51,322 nt of DNA. Source: Acetivibrio alkalicellulosi. GTDB lineage: Bacteria; Bacillota; Clostridia; Acetivibrionales; Acetivibrionaceae. The notes under the pieces were generated by a model that saw only the letters and a program-made list of their open reading frames with translations, ran no database searches and was not told the DNA's origin. This document shows, in pieces, positions 1 through 9,973 of the stretch (position 1 is the first letter of the stretch; every line of letters begins with the position of its first letter). A program made the translations under genes and the position numbers. The stretch is taken from contig VLTH01000002.1 in the NCBI GenBank assembly GCA_008125075.1, forward strand, positions 3,091,009 through 3,142,330, read 5' to 3'.

Positions 1-318
1 GGCTGTAGCTGCTGTAATTCCATCAGCTTTTCCAAGAACAGATATTAATTTTTCACTATTCCAAAATATATCCTTAAAATCTACAAGATGACAACCAGCA
101 CCAAAATCAGGTGCACACGCAAAACCTCCACGAGATGTTTTACCAAACAATAACATAATGCTGGATCTGCTTTTAATAAAAATCTCATGATGACTACCAT
201 AATCAGTAATATTGGCAATTTTACCTTCCCATATTTCTTTTTCTTTTCTATTTTTCATTTCACAAGTAAAAACATAACGACCTCCGAATGTAAATATAAT
301 TTCCAGTACTTTGACCAC
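1..318 (-). CDS. Hypothetical protein, C-terminus beyond window edge
   Basis: An open frame runs off the left edge. From a GTG at 318 it gives 106 codons, including the segments LLFGKTSRGGFACAPDFGAG and WNSEKLISVLGKADGIT. The frame stays open and protein-like upstream to a TAA near 370, but has no ATG there, so either GTG is the start or the 5' end is eroded. An internal ATG at 258 lacks a good ribosome binding site. The composition is that of a small soluble protein. I do not recognise a characterised family. Coding is supported by the unbroken frame and by the conserved-looking Gly/Cys/Asp-rich stretch. Confidence 0.5.
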   Translation of the reverse strand, partial: MVKVLEIIFTFGGRYVFTCEMKNRKEKEIWEGKIANITDYGSHHEIFIKSRSSIMLLFGKTSRGGFACAPDFGAGCHLVDFKDIFWNSEKLISVLGKADGITAATA

Positions 319-660
319 CTGATTGACAATTACCGGTAAATGTCGTAAAATCTTATTGATCGAAAACTGTTAATTTTATTATACCATTCACAGGTATTCA
401 CGATTGTATCTATTATATTACTTGTGAAAACAAAAAAAGATGAAAAAGCTGGCATTAATGATTATGAAAATAAATGATAAGCTAATCCTTCAGCTACTTT
501 AGGGAAGAACTGAAATAACTATGACAAAGTATGGTGCAAGGTATTCATGATGGCAATCAGTTATAGGTGCGCCAAGCTTATATAAGTATAAAAGAGTTCA
601 TGTTTTATTAAGCTAAACAAATATTATAAAACATAGTAAAATAAATTTTTTTTACTTTTT
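319..660. other. Intergenic, no gene recognised
   Basis: AT-rich DNA with no frame that looks coding. A 17-codon frame from a GTG near 422 lacks a ribosome binding site and resembles nothing I know. Confidence 0.5.
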
Positions 661-708
661 TAAAATAGAAAAATTTAAGCTGTGAAATAGATCACTATTT
701 CACAGCTT
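661..708 (-). terminator. Rho-independent terminator after the LRR-dockerin gene
   Basis: A perfect 14-bp inverted repeat at 677-690 and 695-708 has a 4-base loop. Read on the minus strand it is followed by a T-rich run. It lies 25 bases beyond the stop codon of the LRR-dockerin gene. Confidence 0.8.
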
Positions 709-732
709 GTATAACAAAACTATAGCGGATAT

Positions 733-3700
733 TTATAATTCATTTATTATTCCTAATATATAGCGCCTTAGTAAAATATAATCCGTACTATTAATTTGTC
801 CATCACGGTTAATATCGGCTGCTAGGCGACCGTTAGGATTTGGAAATTCTTCTATTATTAAGAGTAGATATCTTCTTAAAAGTACAGCATCAGTACTATT
901 TATTACGTTATCACCATTAATATCACCGTATTTTATTTCTGGTTCAATGATTATCGGATCTTCAATTTGCTCCTGCTTTCTTATAACCTCAAACCCACGA
1001 TTTCCATTTGTATAAAACTCATCTTCTAAAGCTTCGATTTCAAAGTAAAGAATTTTATACTCGTCTTCATCATAAGTAATCATATTTTGGTCAATATTAA
1101 GGAGTATGGAATAATTCTTACCTTTTTCTATTTTTTCAATATTTACTTCTCTAATTACTTTTCCGTCTCTAGAACCTTCTCTTACTCTAAAAATACCACC
1201 CGTTGGAACATAGCTTTTATTTTCAATATTTGCAATAATGATTTCATTTCCATCTATGGTATTTCTCTCTAGTTCTAGTACCAAATCAGTATATCCTAAT
1301 GTAATTATCTTCGAATTATTACTAAGATCTCTATCTACTTTATTTTTAGGTATTACCTTAATAGTATAATCTGTCTTGCTAATTTTAGAAGGAAGTCTAA
1401 ATTTTGCATCAATAATTCCCGATTCCCCTGGAAGAAGAGTTTTAGTAACAGATACTGTATTTATAATTGAATCTCCCTTTAAAATTTCAACAACAAATTC
1501 ATCAACTTTAAGTTCTCCCCTATTGTTAACTTCAATTTCTAAAGCAATTTCAGAATCTGGAACAACTTCATCATGACTAAAGAAAACATATTCAACTTCA
1601 ACGTCATAAGATGGTTCTATCTTAACTAACATCAAGTTAGAAGCTTCCGTTCCATTATCATGCTTTACAATGCCACTATATACAACATGGTAGTTTCCTC
1701 CATCATCTAAAATGAACTCTGCATTCCCAGATATTATTTCAGTATTAATTAATTTTATAGGATTAGACCAAACATCTAGTGTATTATCATAAATCATAGT
1801 ATATATTTGGGAACTTTCATCTTGTTTAGAAGTCCATACAACTGATGTATTTCCTTTTTTATTGCTAAGTATCCTAAAATTATCTGACAAAGCACCTTGA
1901 GGTTCATCAAATAGCTTCTCAACTTTGTTGTTTATAGATGTCAAATAATTTATATTTCCACCATCAAACCAAAGCAATGCTTGCTTGTTTTTAAACTCTC
2001 CAAATATAGGTTGCGAAATAATGTCTGAGCTTTCTGAAACCTTTCTTGATAGTTTTTCATTACTAACTAGGTATAATTCTCTATCATCAATTGTTGAAAG
2101 GTCATTATCAGTATCAACAATATAAGCAACACTGAATGAATCATCAATTACCCCTACATTCAATGCAGCTATTGCATTAAGGTTTTCAACTAAAATATCT
2201 GGCTTTGTGAACTTTCCACTTGTAAGTTTTGAATAATAAATTGAGTTTTTCCCTGAAGTACCCAACAAATCATTGCTATCGTTCATCACCCAAGTTACAT
2301 ATACCTGATCGTCAAATGCTGCAATCTGCGGAATAGTTTGCCCTAGATTAGTATTTTCTGTTATCTTATTCACATCAGTAAATTGATTGCTTTGTGTGCA
2401 AAATCTTGCAACAGATATTTCAGCAGATGCTACAACTTCTTCTATAGTAATGTTGTTGTTAAATTCCTTGTTACTATTTTGCCACACAACATAAAGATTA
2501 TCTTTGTTCCCTGCTAATTGAGGATAAAAGTCAGCTGTACCATCATCTTCAACAGCCATTGGAATGCTCCATCTATCATTTAATAGATCGTATACTGAGT
2601 ATAAAAGCATTGTCCTGTTCACTGAAGACCTATTCCTATTGTCATCAATCCAAACCATAACCCTCTTATCACCTATCTCATGAATAAGTGGTCGTGCATC
2701 AGGAAATATATTAGTTCCGAGAATTACAAGCTCTCTATCATTTTCAGAAATGCTTTGAGTTGCTATCTCATCGTCACTTTCATCCATAATACTTAAAATT
2801 GATATCAAATCATTTTCCCCATACCAATTTGTAGAATTATGTATATAGTCTCTAGACATAATTTCATAATTATCTAGATCATATAAATCCATTTCTTCAA
2901 AACCAAGCGCTTGAACACCACCATCATTCCTAATCAATTTCCCATCCTTATCTAGTTTTCCAAACTCAGGATAGAACTGCCACATACCTTCTGCAAAGTT
3001 ATGTTTGTACTCAAAAATAAGCGCCTTTGCCTTAATATCTCCAGAACCTTTACCAGTAACTTTAAGTTCACACTCTAAAGAATCATAATCATTATATTTC
3101 TTTTCTATAAAGTCAAACTTAAAAGATATACTCAAATTTGCCTCTGGTCCAATAGTTAAGACATTAACAACACCAAGACCAGCTCCTAAAGAAAGTTTAC
3201 CTATTATTTCATAGCCGCTTCGCATTTGTAGCCTTGAGTCTTCTATAAAATATCCTGAAATAGCACTATTAAGGTTAAGTCCAATACTCCCCCCAACTTC
3301 CACATATACTGGAATAAAATGAATTACGTATTGTTTTTGGAAACTTGCTTTAAATTCAACTTTTATAAAAATACCACCCTCAACACTATCTAACTTACCT
3401 CCTTTAAGGGCCCCCTCTATATATCCCCAAGTTTCAACCTTAACTTTATTTGATTTAAACTGTTCTATCAAGGGCTTAGAAGTTTTTATAGAATGAAACT
3501 CTTTGGGCAATGTTTTACACAGTTCAAATACATCTAAGTTTTCATTTAATTTCTTTTTATAGTCACCCCATTTTTTATCAAAATCGAATTGGTCTAGTCC
3601 TATTGCAATTCTTAATCTATCATTTTTTACATCAATTTGAGCAGGTATAAAATCAAGAGGTGCCTTTATTGTATTTCCACCTAGAACAGGAATATTTTCA

Positions 3701-6615
3701 GGTATTTTAAATGAAGTTTCTTTTCCTAATGATATTGAAAATTTCGCAGTTTCTTTAATAGGAGAAGAATAAACAATCAAATTTGTCTTCTCCATTTTCG
3801 AACTATTTCCATTTGCTGATATAACATATGCGTAAATTGGTTTTCCTTCCATAAACTCTTTCCCTAGAGCAACATTCCTGAATATACCGTCAACACTTTC
3901 TATTCTTTTATTTTTGTATCCCAAAGGATATCCATATGGAGATTGATCTTGAAATAGTACGAATTTTGAAGGAACAGCACCGTTCCATTTTGCAGTAATT
4001 TCTATAGTTGTTAGATCTTGCGATGAAACTTGTTGATTTTCATTAATTTTCTTAAAATCTTTAGATACTTTCAGCACATCATGTTGTCCCGTATTATCAT
4101 TTAGAAAGACAGAAGTAACATAGAGTCTATTATTTAAACCAGCTTTTTTAAGGTAATATACTCCAAACCTTCCTTTTCTTGTATTGTGTCTGCTACGATA
4201 TTCCTGATACCCATCTTTTGAAAAGTTAATATCATATGTACCTTCTACCATATCTGTCAAATTTACCTTGCCATCCTCATCAGTAAAAAAGACCTTTGAA
4301 CCTATTTCTACTTTGACCCCTTCAATAGGTCTCTTGCTTTCGATATCAGCTATAAATATATAATTAACATCATCTGGAATTTCCATTGGCTCACTCATAT
4401 CTATTCCATCATCAAAATCAAGGCTTTTAAAGGAATAATCGTGAGATAATGCATGTCTGTGTGCCGTCGAATCAATATAGCCCTTTATTGTAAAATTTGC
4501 AGGATTTGATTGGTTGCCAAGGAATGCAAAACTATTTATAATCTCTACACTTCCAGGTATAGTTACTGATGTTAATTTATTACCAGAGAATGCAGACGTA
4601 CCTATACGAACTACACTTTCTGGTATGATAACTTCTGTCAATTGATTGTTATTAAAACCACTAAGGTATTGAACGCTTTCTGGTATGGTTACTTTTGTCA
4701 ATCTATTGCTTCCAAATGCAAAGTCATTTATCCTAACTACACTGTCTGGTATGGTCACTTTTGTCAGCCTATTTCTTTCAAATGCATATCCCCCTATAGT
4801 AGCTACACTGTCTGGTATTATTACTTCTGTCATCCTATTATTTTCAAATGCACGTGCCCCTATAGTAACTACACTGTCTGGTATGGTTAATTTTGTCAAT
4901 CTATTATTGCTGAAACCACTTAAACTTTGAACACTATCGGGTATGGTTACTTCTGTCAATTGGTTATTACTAAATGCTTCACTACCTATAGTTGTTACAC
5001 TGTCTGGTATGGTTACTTCTGTTAATTGATTATCTCTAAATGCATGTCCCTCTATAGTAACTACATTGTATGGTATATTTACTTTTGTCAATCTATTATT
5101 ACTGAAACCACTTAAACTTTGAACACTGTCTGGTATGGTTACTTCTGTTAATTGGTTTCCACCAAATGCAGCAGTACCTATAGAAACTACACTATTTGGT
5201 ATGGTTACTTGCGTCAATTGGTTGCGACCAAATGCACGTGCCCCTATATTAACTACACTATTTGGTATAGTTACTTGCGTCAATTGGTTGTTATCAAATG
5301 CATATTGCGCTATAGTAACTATACCATCTGGTATTTTTACTGTTTTTAATTTATTGTCGCTAAAAGTATACATATGTATTGCAGCTACACTATTTGATAT
5401 GGTTACTTCTGTTAATTGGTTGTTACTAAATGCACTAGATCCTATAGTTGTTACACCGTCAGGTATTTTTAGTTCTGTCAATTGATTACCATAAAATGCA
5501 CTAGATCCTATAGTTGTTACACTGTTAGGTATGTTTAGTTCTGTCAATTGATTATGTGAAAACGCTTGGTCTCCTATAGTGATAACACCTTCATTTAGTT
5601 TTAGTGTTTTGATTTGGTTATAATTAAAAGCTTGCCTACCTATGGATTCAACACTATCAGGCAAGATTACTGTTGTCAATTGGTTTTGGTTTGAGCCGAC
5701 GTCTGGGGATGCTGAGAATGCACGTTCTCCTATGCTTACAACACTTGTACCTATAGTTACTGTTGTCAATTGGTTCCCTAAAAATGCACTATTTCCTATA
5801 GTTACAACACTTTCTCCTATAGTTACTGTTGTCAATTGATTCCATAAAAATGCACTATTTCCTATAGTTATAACACTGTCAGGTATTTCTACTGTTATCA
5901 ATTGGTTATTTGAAAATGCACTTTCTCCTATAGTTACAACACTTTTTCCTATAGTTACTGTTGTCAATTGGTTACCCCTAAATGCCTCTTCTCCTATAGT
6001 TACAACACTGTCAGGTATTTCTACTGTTGTCAATTTGTTATTTGAAAATGCACTATTTCCTATAGTTACAACACTGTCAGATATTTCTACTGTTGTCAAT
6101 TTGTTATTTGAAAATGCACTATTTCCTATAGTTACAACACCGTCAGGTATTTCTACTGTTGTCAACAGGCTACCTGAAAATGCCCATTCTCCTATAGCTA
6201 CAACACTGTCAGGTATTTCCACTGTTGTCAATTGGTTACCTGAAAATGCCCATTCTCCTATACTCGTTACTCTATCTGGTATGCTTACTGTTGTTAAGTT
6301 GTTGATTCTAAAGGCAGAAGATTCTATACTAGTAACACTCTCTGGTATCATTACTGATGTTAATCCTTTGTTCCTAAATGCACTCTCGCCTATACTTGTA
6401 ACAGGATAGCCTCCTAAACTATTTGGAATTACAATTTCTTTACTTGTTCCGACATAATTGGTTATTCTTACTTGTCTATTTGTGACCCTATACTCAAAAT
6501 CTGACTTTGCGAAAACTGGAATTGAGTTCTGAAAAATAATTAAAGACACAAAAAGAAATACGAAAACCAAAGATACCACTTTTTTTAATGGTATCTCTAT
6601 AATTTTTTTTAACAT
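733..6615 (-). CDS. Secreted BspA-type LRR protein with C-terminal type I dockerin
   Basis: Very large (1960 aa) exported protein. The order is: a signal peptide or N-terminal membrane segment (about residues 12-37); a long array of about 23-residue BspA/LRR_5 repeats of the form AFSNNQLTTVEIPDSVVTIG (about 45-705); a carboxypeptidase-regulatory-like beta domain (about 755-810); a long beta-rich region; a CARDB-like segment (about 1670-1780); and a dockerin (about 1896-1960). The dockerin has two calcium loops, DINGDNVINSTD and DINRDGQINSTD, each followed by an LRRY helix. The dockerin predicts docking onto a cohesin of a cellulosomal scaffoldin; the LRRs suggest protein or glycan binding rather than catalysis. 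The start has a GGGGGAG site, with a strong promoter just upstream. No catalytic domain was recognised. Both loops carry Ser-Thr at the recognition positions, as in the scaffoldin at 18025. Confidence 0.9.
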   Translation of the reverse strand: MLKKIIEIPLKKVVSLVFVFLFVSLIIFQNSIPVFAKSDFEYRVTNRQVRITNYVGTSKEIVIPNSLGGYPVTSIGESAFRNKGLTSVMIPESVTSIESSAFRINNLTTVSIPDRVTSIGEWAFSGNQLTTVEIPDSVVAIGEWAFSGSLLTTVEIPDGVVTIGNSAFSNNKLTTVEISDSVVTIGNSAFSNNKLTTVEIPDSVVTIGEEAFRGNQLTTVTIGKSVVTIGESAFSNNQLITVEIPDSVITIGNSAFLWNQLTTVTIGESVVTIGNSAFLGNQLTTVTIGTSVVSIGERAFSASPDVGSNQNQLTTVILPDSVESIGRQAFNYNQIKTLKLNEGVITIGDQAFSHNQLTELNIPNSVTTIGSSAFYGNQLTELKIPDGVTTIGSSAFSNNQLTEVTISNSVAAIHMYTFSDNKLKTVKIPDGIVTIAQYAFDNNQLTQVTIPNSVVNIGARAFGRNQLTQVTIPNSVVSIGTAAFGGNQLTEVTIPDSVQSLSGFSNNRLTKVNIPYNVVTIEGHAFRDNQLTEVTIPDSVTTIGSEAFSNNQLTEVTIPDSVQSLSGFSNNRLTKLTIPDSVVTIGARAFENNRMTEVIIPDSVATIGGYAFERNRLTKVTIPDSVVRINDFAFGSNRLTKVTIPESVQYLSGFNNNQLTEVIIPESVVRIGTSAFSGNKLTSVTIPGSVEIINSFAFLGNQSNPANFTIKGYIDSTAHRHALSHDYSFKSLDFDDGIDMSEPMEIPDDVNYIFIADIESKRPIEGVKVEIGSKVFFTDEDGKVNLTDMVEGTYDINFSKDGYQEYRSRHNTRKGRFGVYYLKKAGLNNRLYVTSVFLNDNTGQHDVLKVSKDFKKINENQQVSSQDLTTIEITAKWNGAVPSKFVLFQDQSPYGYPLGYKNKRIESVDGIFRNVALGKEFMEGKPIYAYVISANGNSSKMEKTNLIVYSSPIKETAKFSISLGKETSFKIPENIPVLGGNTIKAPLDFIPAQIDVKNDRLRIAIGLDQFDFDKKWGDYKKKLNENLDVFELCKTLPKEFHSIKTSKPLIEQFKSNKVKVETWGYIEGALKGGKLDSVEGGIFIKVEFKASFQKQYVIHFIPVYVEVGGSIGLNLNSAISGYFIEDSRLQMRSGYEIIGKLSLGAGLGVVNVLTIGPEANLSISFKFDFIEKKYNDYDSLECELKVTGKGSGDIKAKALIFEYKHNFAEGMWQFYPEFGKLDKDGKLIRNDGGVQALGFEEMDLYDLDNYEIMSRDYIHNSTNWYGENDLISILSIMDESDDEIATQSISENDRELVILGTNIFPDARPLIHEIGDKRVMVWIDDNRNRSSVNRTMLLYSVYDLLNDRWSIPMAVEDDGTADFYPQLAGNKDNLYVVWQNSNKEFNNNITIEEVVASAEISVARFCTQSNQFTDVNKITENTNLGQTIPQIAAFDDQVYVTWVMNDSNDLLGTSGKNSIYYSKLTSGKFTKPDILVENLNAIAALNVGVIDDSFSVAYIVDTDNDLSTIDDRELYLVSNEKLSRKVSESSDIISQPIFGEFKNKQALLWFDGGNINYLTSINNKVEKLFDEPQGALSDNFRILSNKKGNTSVVWTSKQDESSQIYTMIYDNTLDVWSNPIKLINTEIISGNAEFILDDGGNYHVVYSGIVKHDNGTEASNLMLVKIEPSYDVEVEYVFFSHDEVVPDSEIALEIEVNNRGELKVDEFVVEILKGDSIINTVSVTKTLLPGESGIIDAKFRLPSKISKTDYTIKVIPKNKVDRDLSNNSKIITLGYTDLVLELERNTIDGNEIIIANIENKSYVPTGGIFRVREGSRDGKVIREVNIEKIEKGKNYSILLNIDQNMITYDEDEYKILYFEIEALEDEFYTNGNRGFEVIRKQEQIEDPIIIEPEIKYGDINGDNVINSTDAVLLRRYLLLIIEEFPNPNGRLAADINRDGQINSTDYILLRRYILGIINEL
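4560..6400 (-). repeat. Tandem about 69-bp repeats coding for BspA LRRs
   Basis: The DNA coding for the LRR array consists of nearly identical repeat units of about 69 bp, some almost perfect copies (for example across 5990-6250). Several units are shorter, giving the variant SLSGFSNNRLTK repeats. The near-identity suggests recent expansion by slippage or unequal recombination. Confidence 0.8.
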
Positions 6616-6653
6616 TATTACTCCCCCTTGGATATTATTAAAATTAGAATGTA

Positions 6654-6682
6654 ATTGTACTACATTTAATTAATTATGTCAA
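6654..6682 (-). promoter_or_regulatory. Sigma-A-type promoter of the LRR-dockerin gene
   Basis: On the minus strand there is TTGACA (6682-6677), a 17-base spacer and TACAAT (6659-6654), about 38 bases upstream of the ATG at 6615. Near-consensus in sequence and spacing. Confidence 0.75.
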
Positions 6683-7042
6683 ATTGTCTCAAGAACAAGG
6701 GGTGCGTGTAATAAATGTGAAGAAATATATTCCAGAATTCCAGAAACTAAATCTGCGCAGTTTAGAGCCTGTAAATGCTCCTCGGGGTCGAGCAAAACTC
6801 GCTATCGCTCAAACAATGCTCTCCCTTTCCTCGTCCCATTAACATGCTCTACTACTTACTTCACAATGTTTCTTCCATAATTTTTTTTAGCATGAAAAAC
6901 ATGCACCTAGCTTACATGAATAAATATGGGGCTGGTTTTTTAAAATCTGAAAGTTCAAGATTTAATCCAACTAAAGAAATAAATCCCTTAGCAATCAAGG
7001 TTATGAATGTAGATAGAATAGATATTCATGTAAGCTTTATAC
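6683..7042. other. Intergenic region between LRR gene and tkt
   Basis: No convincing gene. A plus-strand frame at 6775-7098 has no ribosome binding site and reads into the tkt 3' end. The stretch at about 6770-6850 is richer in GC than its surroundings and contains repeated CTCG/GAGC words. A spaced inverted repeat is listed separately. Confidence 0.5.
6909..7036. repeat. 14-bp inverted repeat flanking 100 bp
   Basis: AGCTTACATGAATA at 6909-6922 is repeated in perfect inverted form at 7023-7036. The 100 bases between contain no recognised gene. It could be the ends of a small non-autonomous element or a long-range RNA stem at the 3' end of the tkt transcript. No target-site duplication was obvious. 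Confidence 0.4.
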
Positions 7043-9037
7043 TCATGAACGTCTTTTCACTAAATCATTTGTCATATTTATTATATTATCTACAGTAAGC
7101 CCATACTCTTTAAAAACCCTATCTCCAGGTGCTGAGGCTCCAAAAGTATCAATTGCAATTATAGTCCCATCAATGCCAGTATATTTTTCCCATCCAAAGC
7201 TTGTACCTGCTTCAACAGCAAGCCTTTTTCTTACACTCTTTGGCAATATTTTGTCTTTATATTCTTCTTCCTGCATATCAAAAAGCTCAAATGATGGAAT
7301 GCTGATAACCCTTGCTAAGATGCCCTTTTCACGTAGTTTTTTACCTGCTTCATAGACCAAACCTACTTCAGATCCTGATGCTAAAAGTATAATATCCGGA
7401 GTTTCCTCCACACTTCCTAAAATAATGTATGCTCCTCTTTGTGCATCTTTTGAAGATGACTCTATCTGATTTAGATTTTGTCTTGAAAGAATGATTGCAT
7501 AAGGCTTTGTTGTATCTTTTAATGCCTTCATTAATCCTGCAAGTGTTTCTTTACTGTCACAAGGCCTAAATGTTATTAATCCTGGCATACTTCTTAATGC
7601 CGCTAAGTGTTCAACTGGTTGGTGTGTGGGACCATCCTCCCCTACGCCTATACTGTCATGTGTGAAAAGATATATTACAGGAAGCTTAGAAATTGCTGAG
7701 AGGCGAATTGGAGGTTTCATATAATCGCTAAATACAAAGAAAGTTGAAACAAATGGCCTTAATCCTCCATGATATGCAATTCCATTTGCAACAGCGCCCA
7801 TGGCATGTTCTCTTACTCCAAAATGAATGTTTCTTCCTGGACTATCCATATCAAAGTCTTCTTTTCCTTTAAGGTAAGTTTTTGTAGAAGGGTTTAAATC
7901 GGCTGAACCTCCTATAAGGTTTTCAAAAATGTCAGATAGCTTATTTAAAATCTGTCCTGCATCTGACCTTGTTGCAGATGGAATATTTTCATCTGAAAAT
8001 ATTCCATTGATATCATCATCTGATAGAGAAAAATCATTTTTCAGCCAATTATTTAATTTTTGAGCCTTTTTTGGATATCTTTCACTATAACTATCCCATA
8101 AAGCTTTCCATTCTTTGTACTCTTTTGCCTTTTTATCTATTATATTTTTCATTTCAACTGATACTTCTGAAGGTACACAAAAATCTTCTTCATACTCCCA
8201 TTCTAAATTTTTCTTTGTTTCTATTATGTTAGAAGCTCCTAAAGGTTCTCCGTGGGCCTTTTCACTTCCTTCTTTACTAGGGCAGCCATATCCGATTTTC
8301 GTCTTAACGATAATCATTGAAGGTTTTTTGCTTTCACTTTTGGCACTTACTATAGCTGTATCAATAGCTTCTATATTGTTTCCATCTTCCACCTCTATAA
8401 CCTGCCAATTCATCGCCTTAAATCTTGCCCCTACATCTTCTGTAAATGCTAACTTTGTAGATCCTTCTATGGTTATACTATTTGAGTCGTAAAGAGCAAT
8501 AAGCTTCCCAAGACCAAGCTTTCCAGCAAGAGATGCTGCTTCATAAGATATCCCCTCCATCATACAACCGTCACCATTTAAAACATATGTATAATGGTCT
8601 ATAATATTAAAGTCATCCTCATTAAACTCTTTAGCTAAAAAAGCTTCTGCCATTGCCATTCCTACGCCATTTGCAAATCCCTGTCCAAGAGGGCCGGTAG
8701 TTGCATCAACACCTTCGGTCATTCCAAACTCAGGATGTCCTGGTGTCTTACTCTCCCACTGTCTGAAATTTTTTAAATCTTCAAGAGTTAGGGAATAACC
8801 AAAAAGATGTAATAATGAATACAAAAGCATTGATCCGTGTCCTGCTGATAAAATAAATCTATCCCTGTCAAACCATTGTGGATAATTTCTGTTGTGTTTT
8901 AAGTGCCGGGCCCAAAGTGTATATCCAATTGTGGCAGCACCTAAAGGCAATCCGGGGTGACCAGACTTTGCTTTTTCAACTCCCTCAATGCTGAGCATTC
9001 TTATAGTATTAACTATTTTTTCTTCATTTTTTTTCAT
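7043..9037 (-). CDS. tkt: Transketolase
   Basis: Full-length (664 aa) thiamine-diphosphate transketolase, cytosolic, moving two-carbon units between sugar phosphates in the non-oxidative pentose phosphate pathway. The sequence shows the N-terminal GHGSMLLYSLLHL segment, the cofactor motif from GDGCMMEG to the Asn of LYDSN, the second-half segment GVREHAMGAVANGIA, and GEDGPTHQPVEHLA. The first ATG in a good context (9037) lies 8 bases after GGAG; an in-frame GTG at 9046 overlaps the ribosome binding site and is unlikely. Last gene of the gnd-zwf operon, 48 bases after the pirin gene. Confidence 0.97.
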   Translation of the reverse strand: MKKNEEKIVNTIRMLSIEGVEKAKSGHPGLPLGAATIGYTLWARHLKHNRNYPQWFDRDRFILSAGHGSMLLYSLLHLFGYSLTLEDLKNFRQWESKTPGHPEFGMTEGVDATTGPLGQGFANGVGMAMAEAFLAKEFNEDDFNIIDHYTYVLNGDGCMMEGISYEAASLAGKLGLGKLIALYDSNSITIEGSTKLAFTEDVGARFKAMNWQVIEVEDGNNIEAIDTAIVSAKSESKKPSMIIVKTKIGYGCPSKEGSEKAHGEPLGASNIIETKKNLEWEYEEDFCVPSEVSVEMKNIIDKKAKEYKEWKALWDSYSERYPKKAQKLNNWLKNDFSLSDDDINGIFSDENIPSATRSDAGQILNKLSDIFENLIGGSADLNPSTKTYLKGKEDFDMDSPGRNIHFGVREHAMGAVANGIAYHGGLRPFVSTFFVFSDYMKPPIRLSAISKLPVIYLFTHDSIGVGEDGPTHQPVEHLAALRSMPGLITFRPCDSKETLAGLMKALKDTTKPYAIILSRQNLNQIESSSKDAQRGAYIILGSVEETPDIILLASGSEVGLVYEAGKKLREKGILARVISIPSFELFDMQEEEYKDKILPKSVRKRLAVEAGTSFGWEKYTGIDGTIIAIDTFGASAPGDRVFKEYGLTVDNIINMTNDLVKRRS

Positions 9038-9085
9038 GGTAATCACTCCTATATCAACATTTATCTTTATGGTACATGAAATTAT

Positions 9086-9940
9086 TCAATCTGTCTTTGC
9101 AGCTTTTTTTAAAAATGTTCCTTCTCTATACTCTTTAAAAGCTAACTTTAATTCTTCGTTAGTGTTCATAACAATTGGTCCTCCCCATGCAACTGGTTCA
9201 TTAATTGGTCTACCTGTTACAATCAAAAGCCTTGCAGAATCTTTTCCTGTTTTAATTAAAATCTCGTCTCCATTTTCATACAGTACCGCACTTCCAGCAT
9301 CAGAAAATTCCCTTTCATCATCAGAAATAAAAACACTTCCTGAAACAAGCACGCCAAATGCTGTATCATCATGTGAAGTTTTCATTATAAATTGGGATTC
9401 AGGTTTCATTTCGACAATTAAAAAGTTTGAAAGTATATCATCCCTTTGAACAACTCCAATTATATCCCCATACTTACCTGCAACCACTTTGACTGTAGTG
9501 CCATTTAAATTTACAACAGGAATATCAGAACTCTTAATATCTCGGTATTTAGGATCAATCATTTTACTTTTAGAGGGAAGATTTGCCCAAAGCTGAATAC
9601 CTAACATGTGTGGGCTTTCAATAGGCATTTCCTGATGTATTATACCACTTCCTGCTGTCATCCATTGACAGTCTCCCCCATTAATTATTCCTTTATTTCC
9701 AAGGCTGTCTCCATGCTCTATACTGCCCGAAAACAAAAAAGTAATGGTCTCAATTCCTCGATGAGGATGCCAGGGAAACCCTTTTGTATATTCATCCGGG
9801 TTTTTCGAGTCGAAAAAATCCATAAGCAAATAGGGATCAAATAAATCATTGTGTTCTGGTATAATAACTCTTCGAAGTTTTACTCCTGCACCATCTGTAG
9901 TAAGTTGTCCTCTTATAATTGTTTTAATTTTCCTAAGCAT
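9086..9940 (-). CDS. Pirin family protein
   Basis: Pirin-type bicupin of 284 aa. The N-terminal cupin carries the metal-ligand pattern PWHPHRGIETIT and, further on, GSGIIHQEMP; the C-terminal cupin domain is less conserved. Some bacterial pirins have quercetin dioxygenase activity and others bind metabolic enzymes; the substrate here is unknown. The start at 9940 is preferred over 9955 because the GGAGG site lies inside the first five codons of the longer version. It sits inside a pentose-phosphate operon, so a link to sugar metabolism or redox balance is possible but is inference. Confidence 0.9.
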   Translation of the reverse strand: MLRKIKTIIRGQLTTDGAGVKLRRVIIPEHNDLFDPYLLMDFFDSKNPDEYTKGFPWHPHRGIETITFLFSGSIEHGDSLGNKGIINGGDCQWMTAGSGIIHQEMPIESPHMLGIQLWANLPSKSKMIDPKYRDIKSSDIPVVNLNGTTVKVVAGKYGDIIGVVQRDDILSNFLIVEMKPESQFIMKTSHDDTAFGVLVSGSVFISDDEREFSDAGSAVLYENGDEILIKTGKDSARLLIVTGRPINEPVAWGGPIVMNTNEELKLAFKEYREGTFLKKAAKTD

Positions 9941-9973
9941 ATTAATTTCCTCCATTATAATTAAAGTACAAAA

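Noticed and set aside
4560-6400. Possible CRISPR array from regular repeats
   Set aside because: Repeats are contiguous coding units without unique spacers; no cas genes present.
4642-6409. Several plus-strand frames opposite the LRR array
   Set aside because: They are shadows of the 69-bp repeats and have no ribosome binding sites.
6775-7098. Plus-strand frame of 107 codons
   Set aside because: No ribosome binding site, unlikely composition, and it overlaps the tkt 3' end.
8988-9449. Plus-strand frame of 153 codons across the tkt-pirin junction
   Set aside because: Antisense shadow of two well-supported genes.
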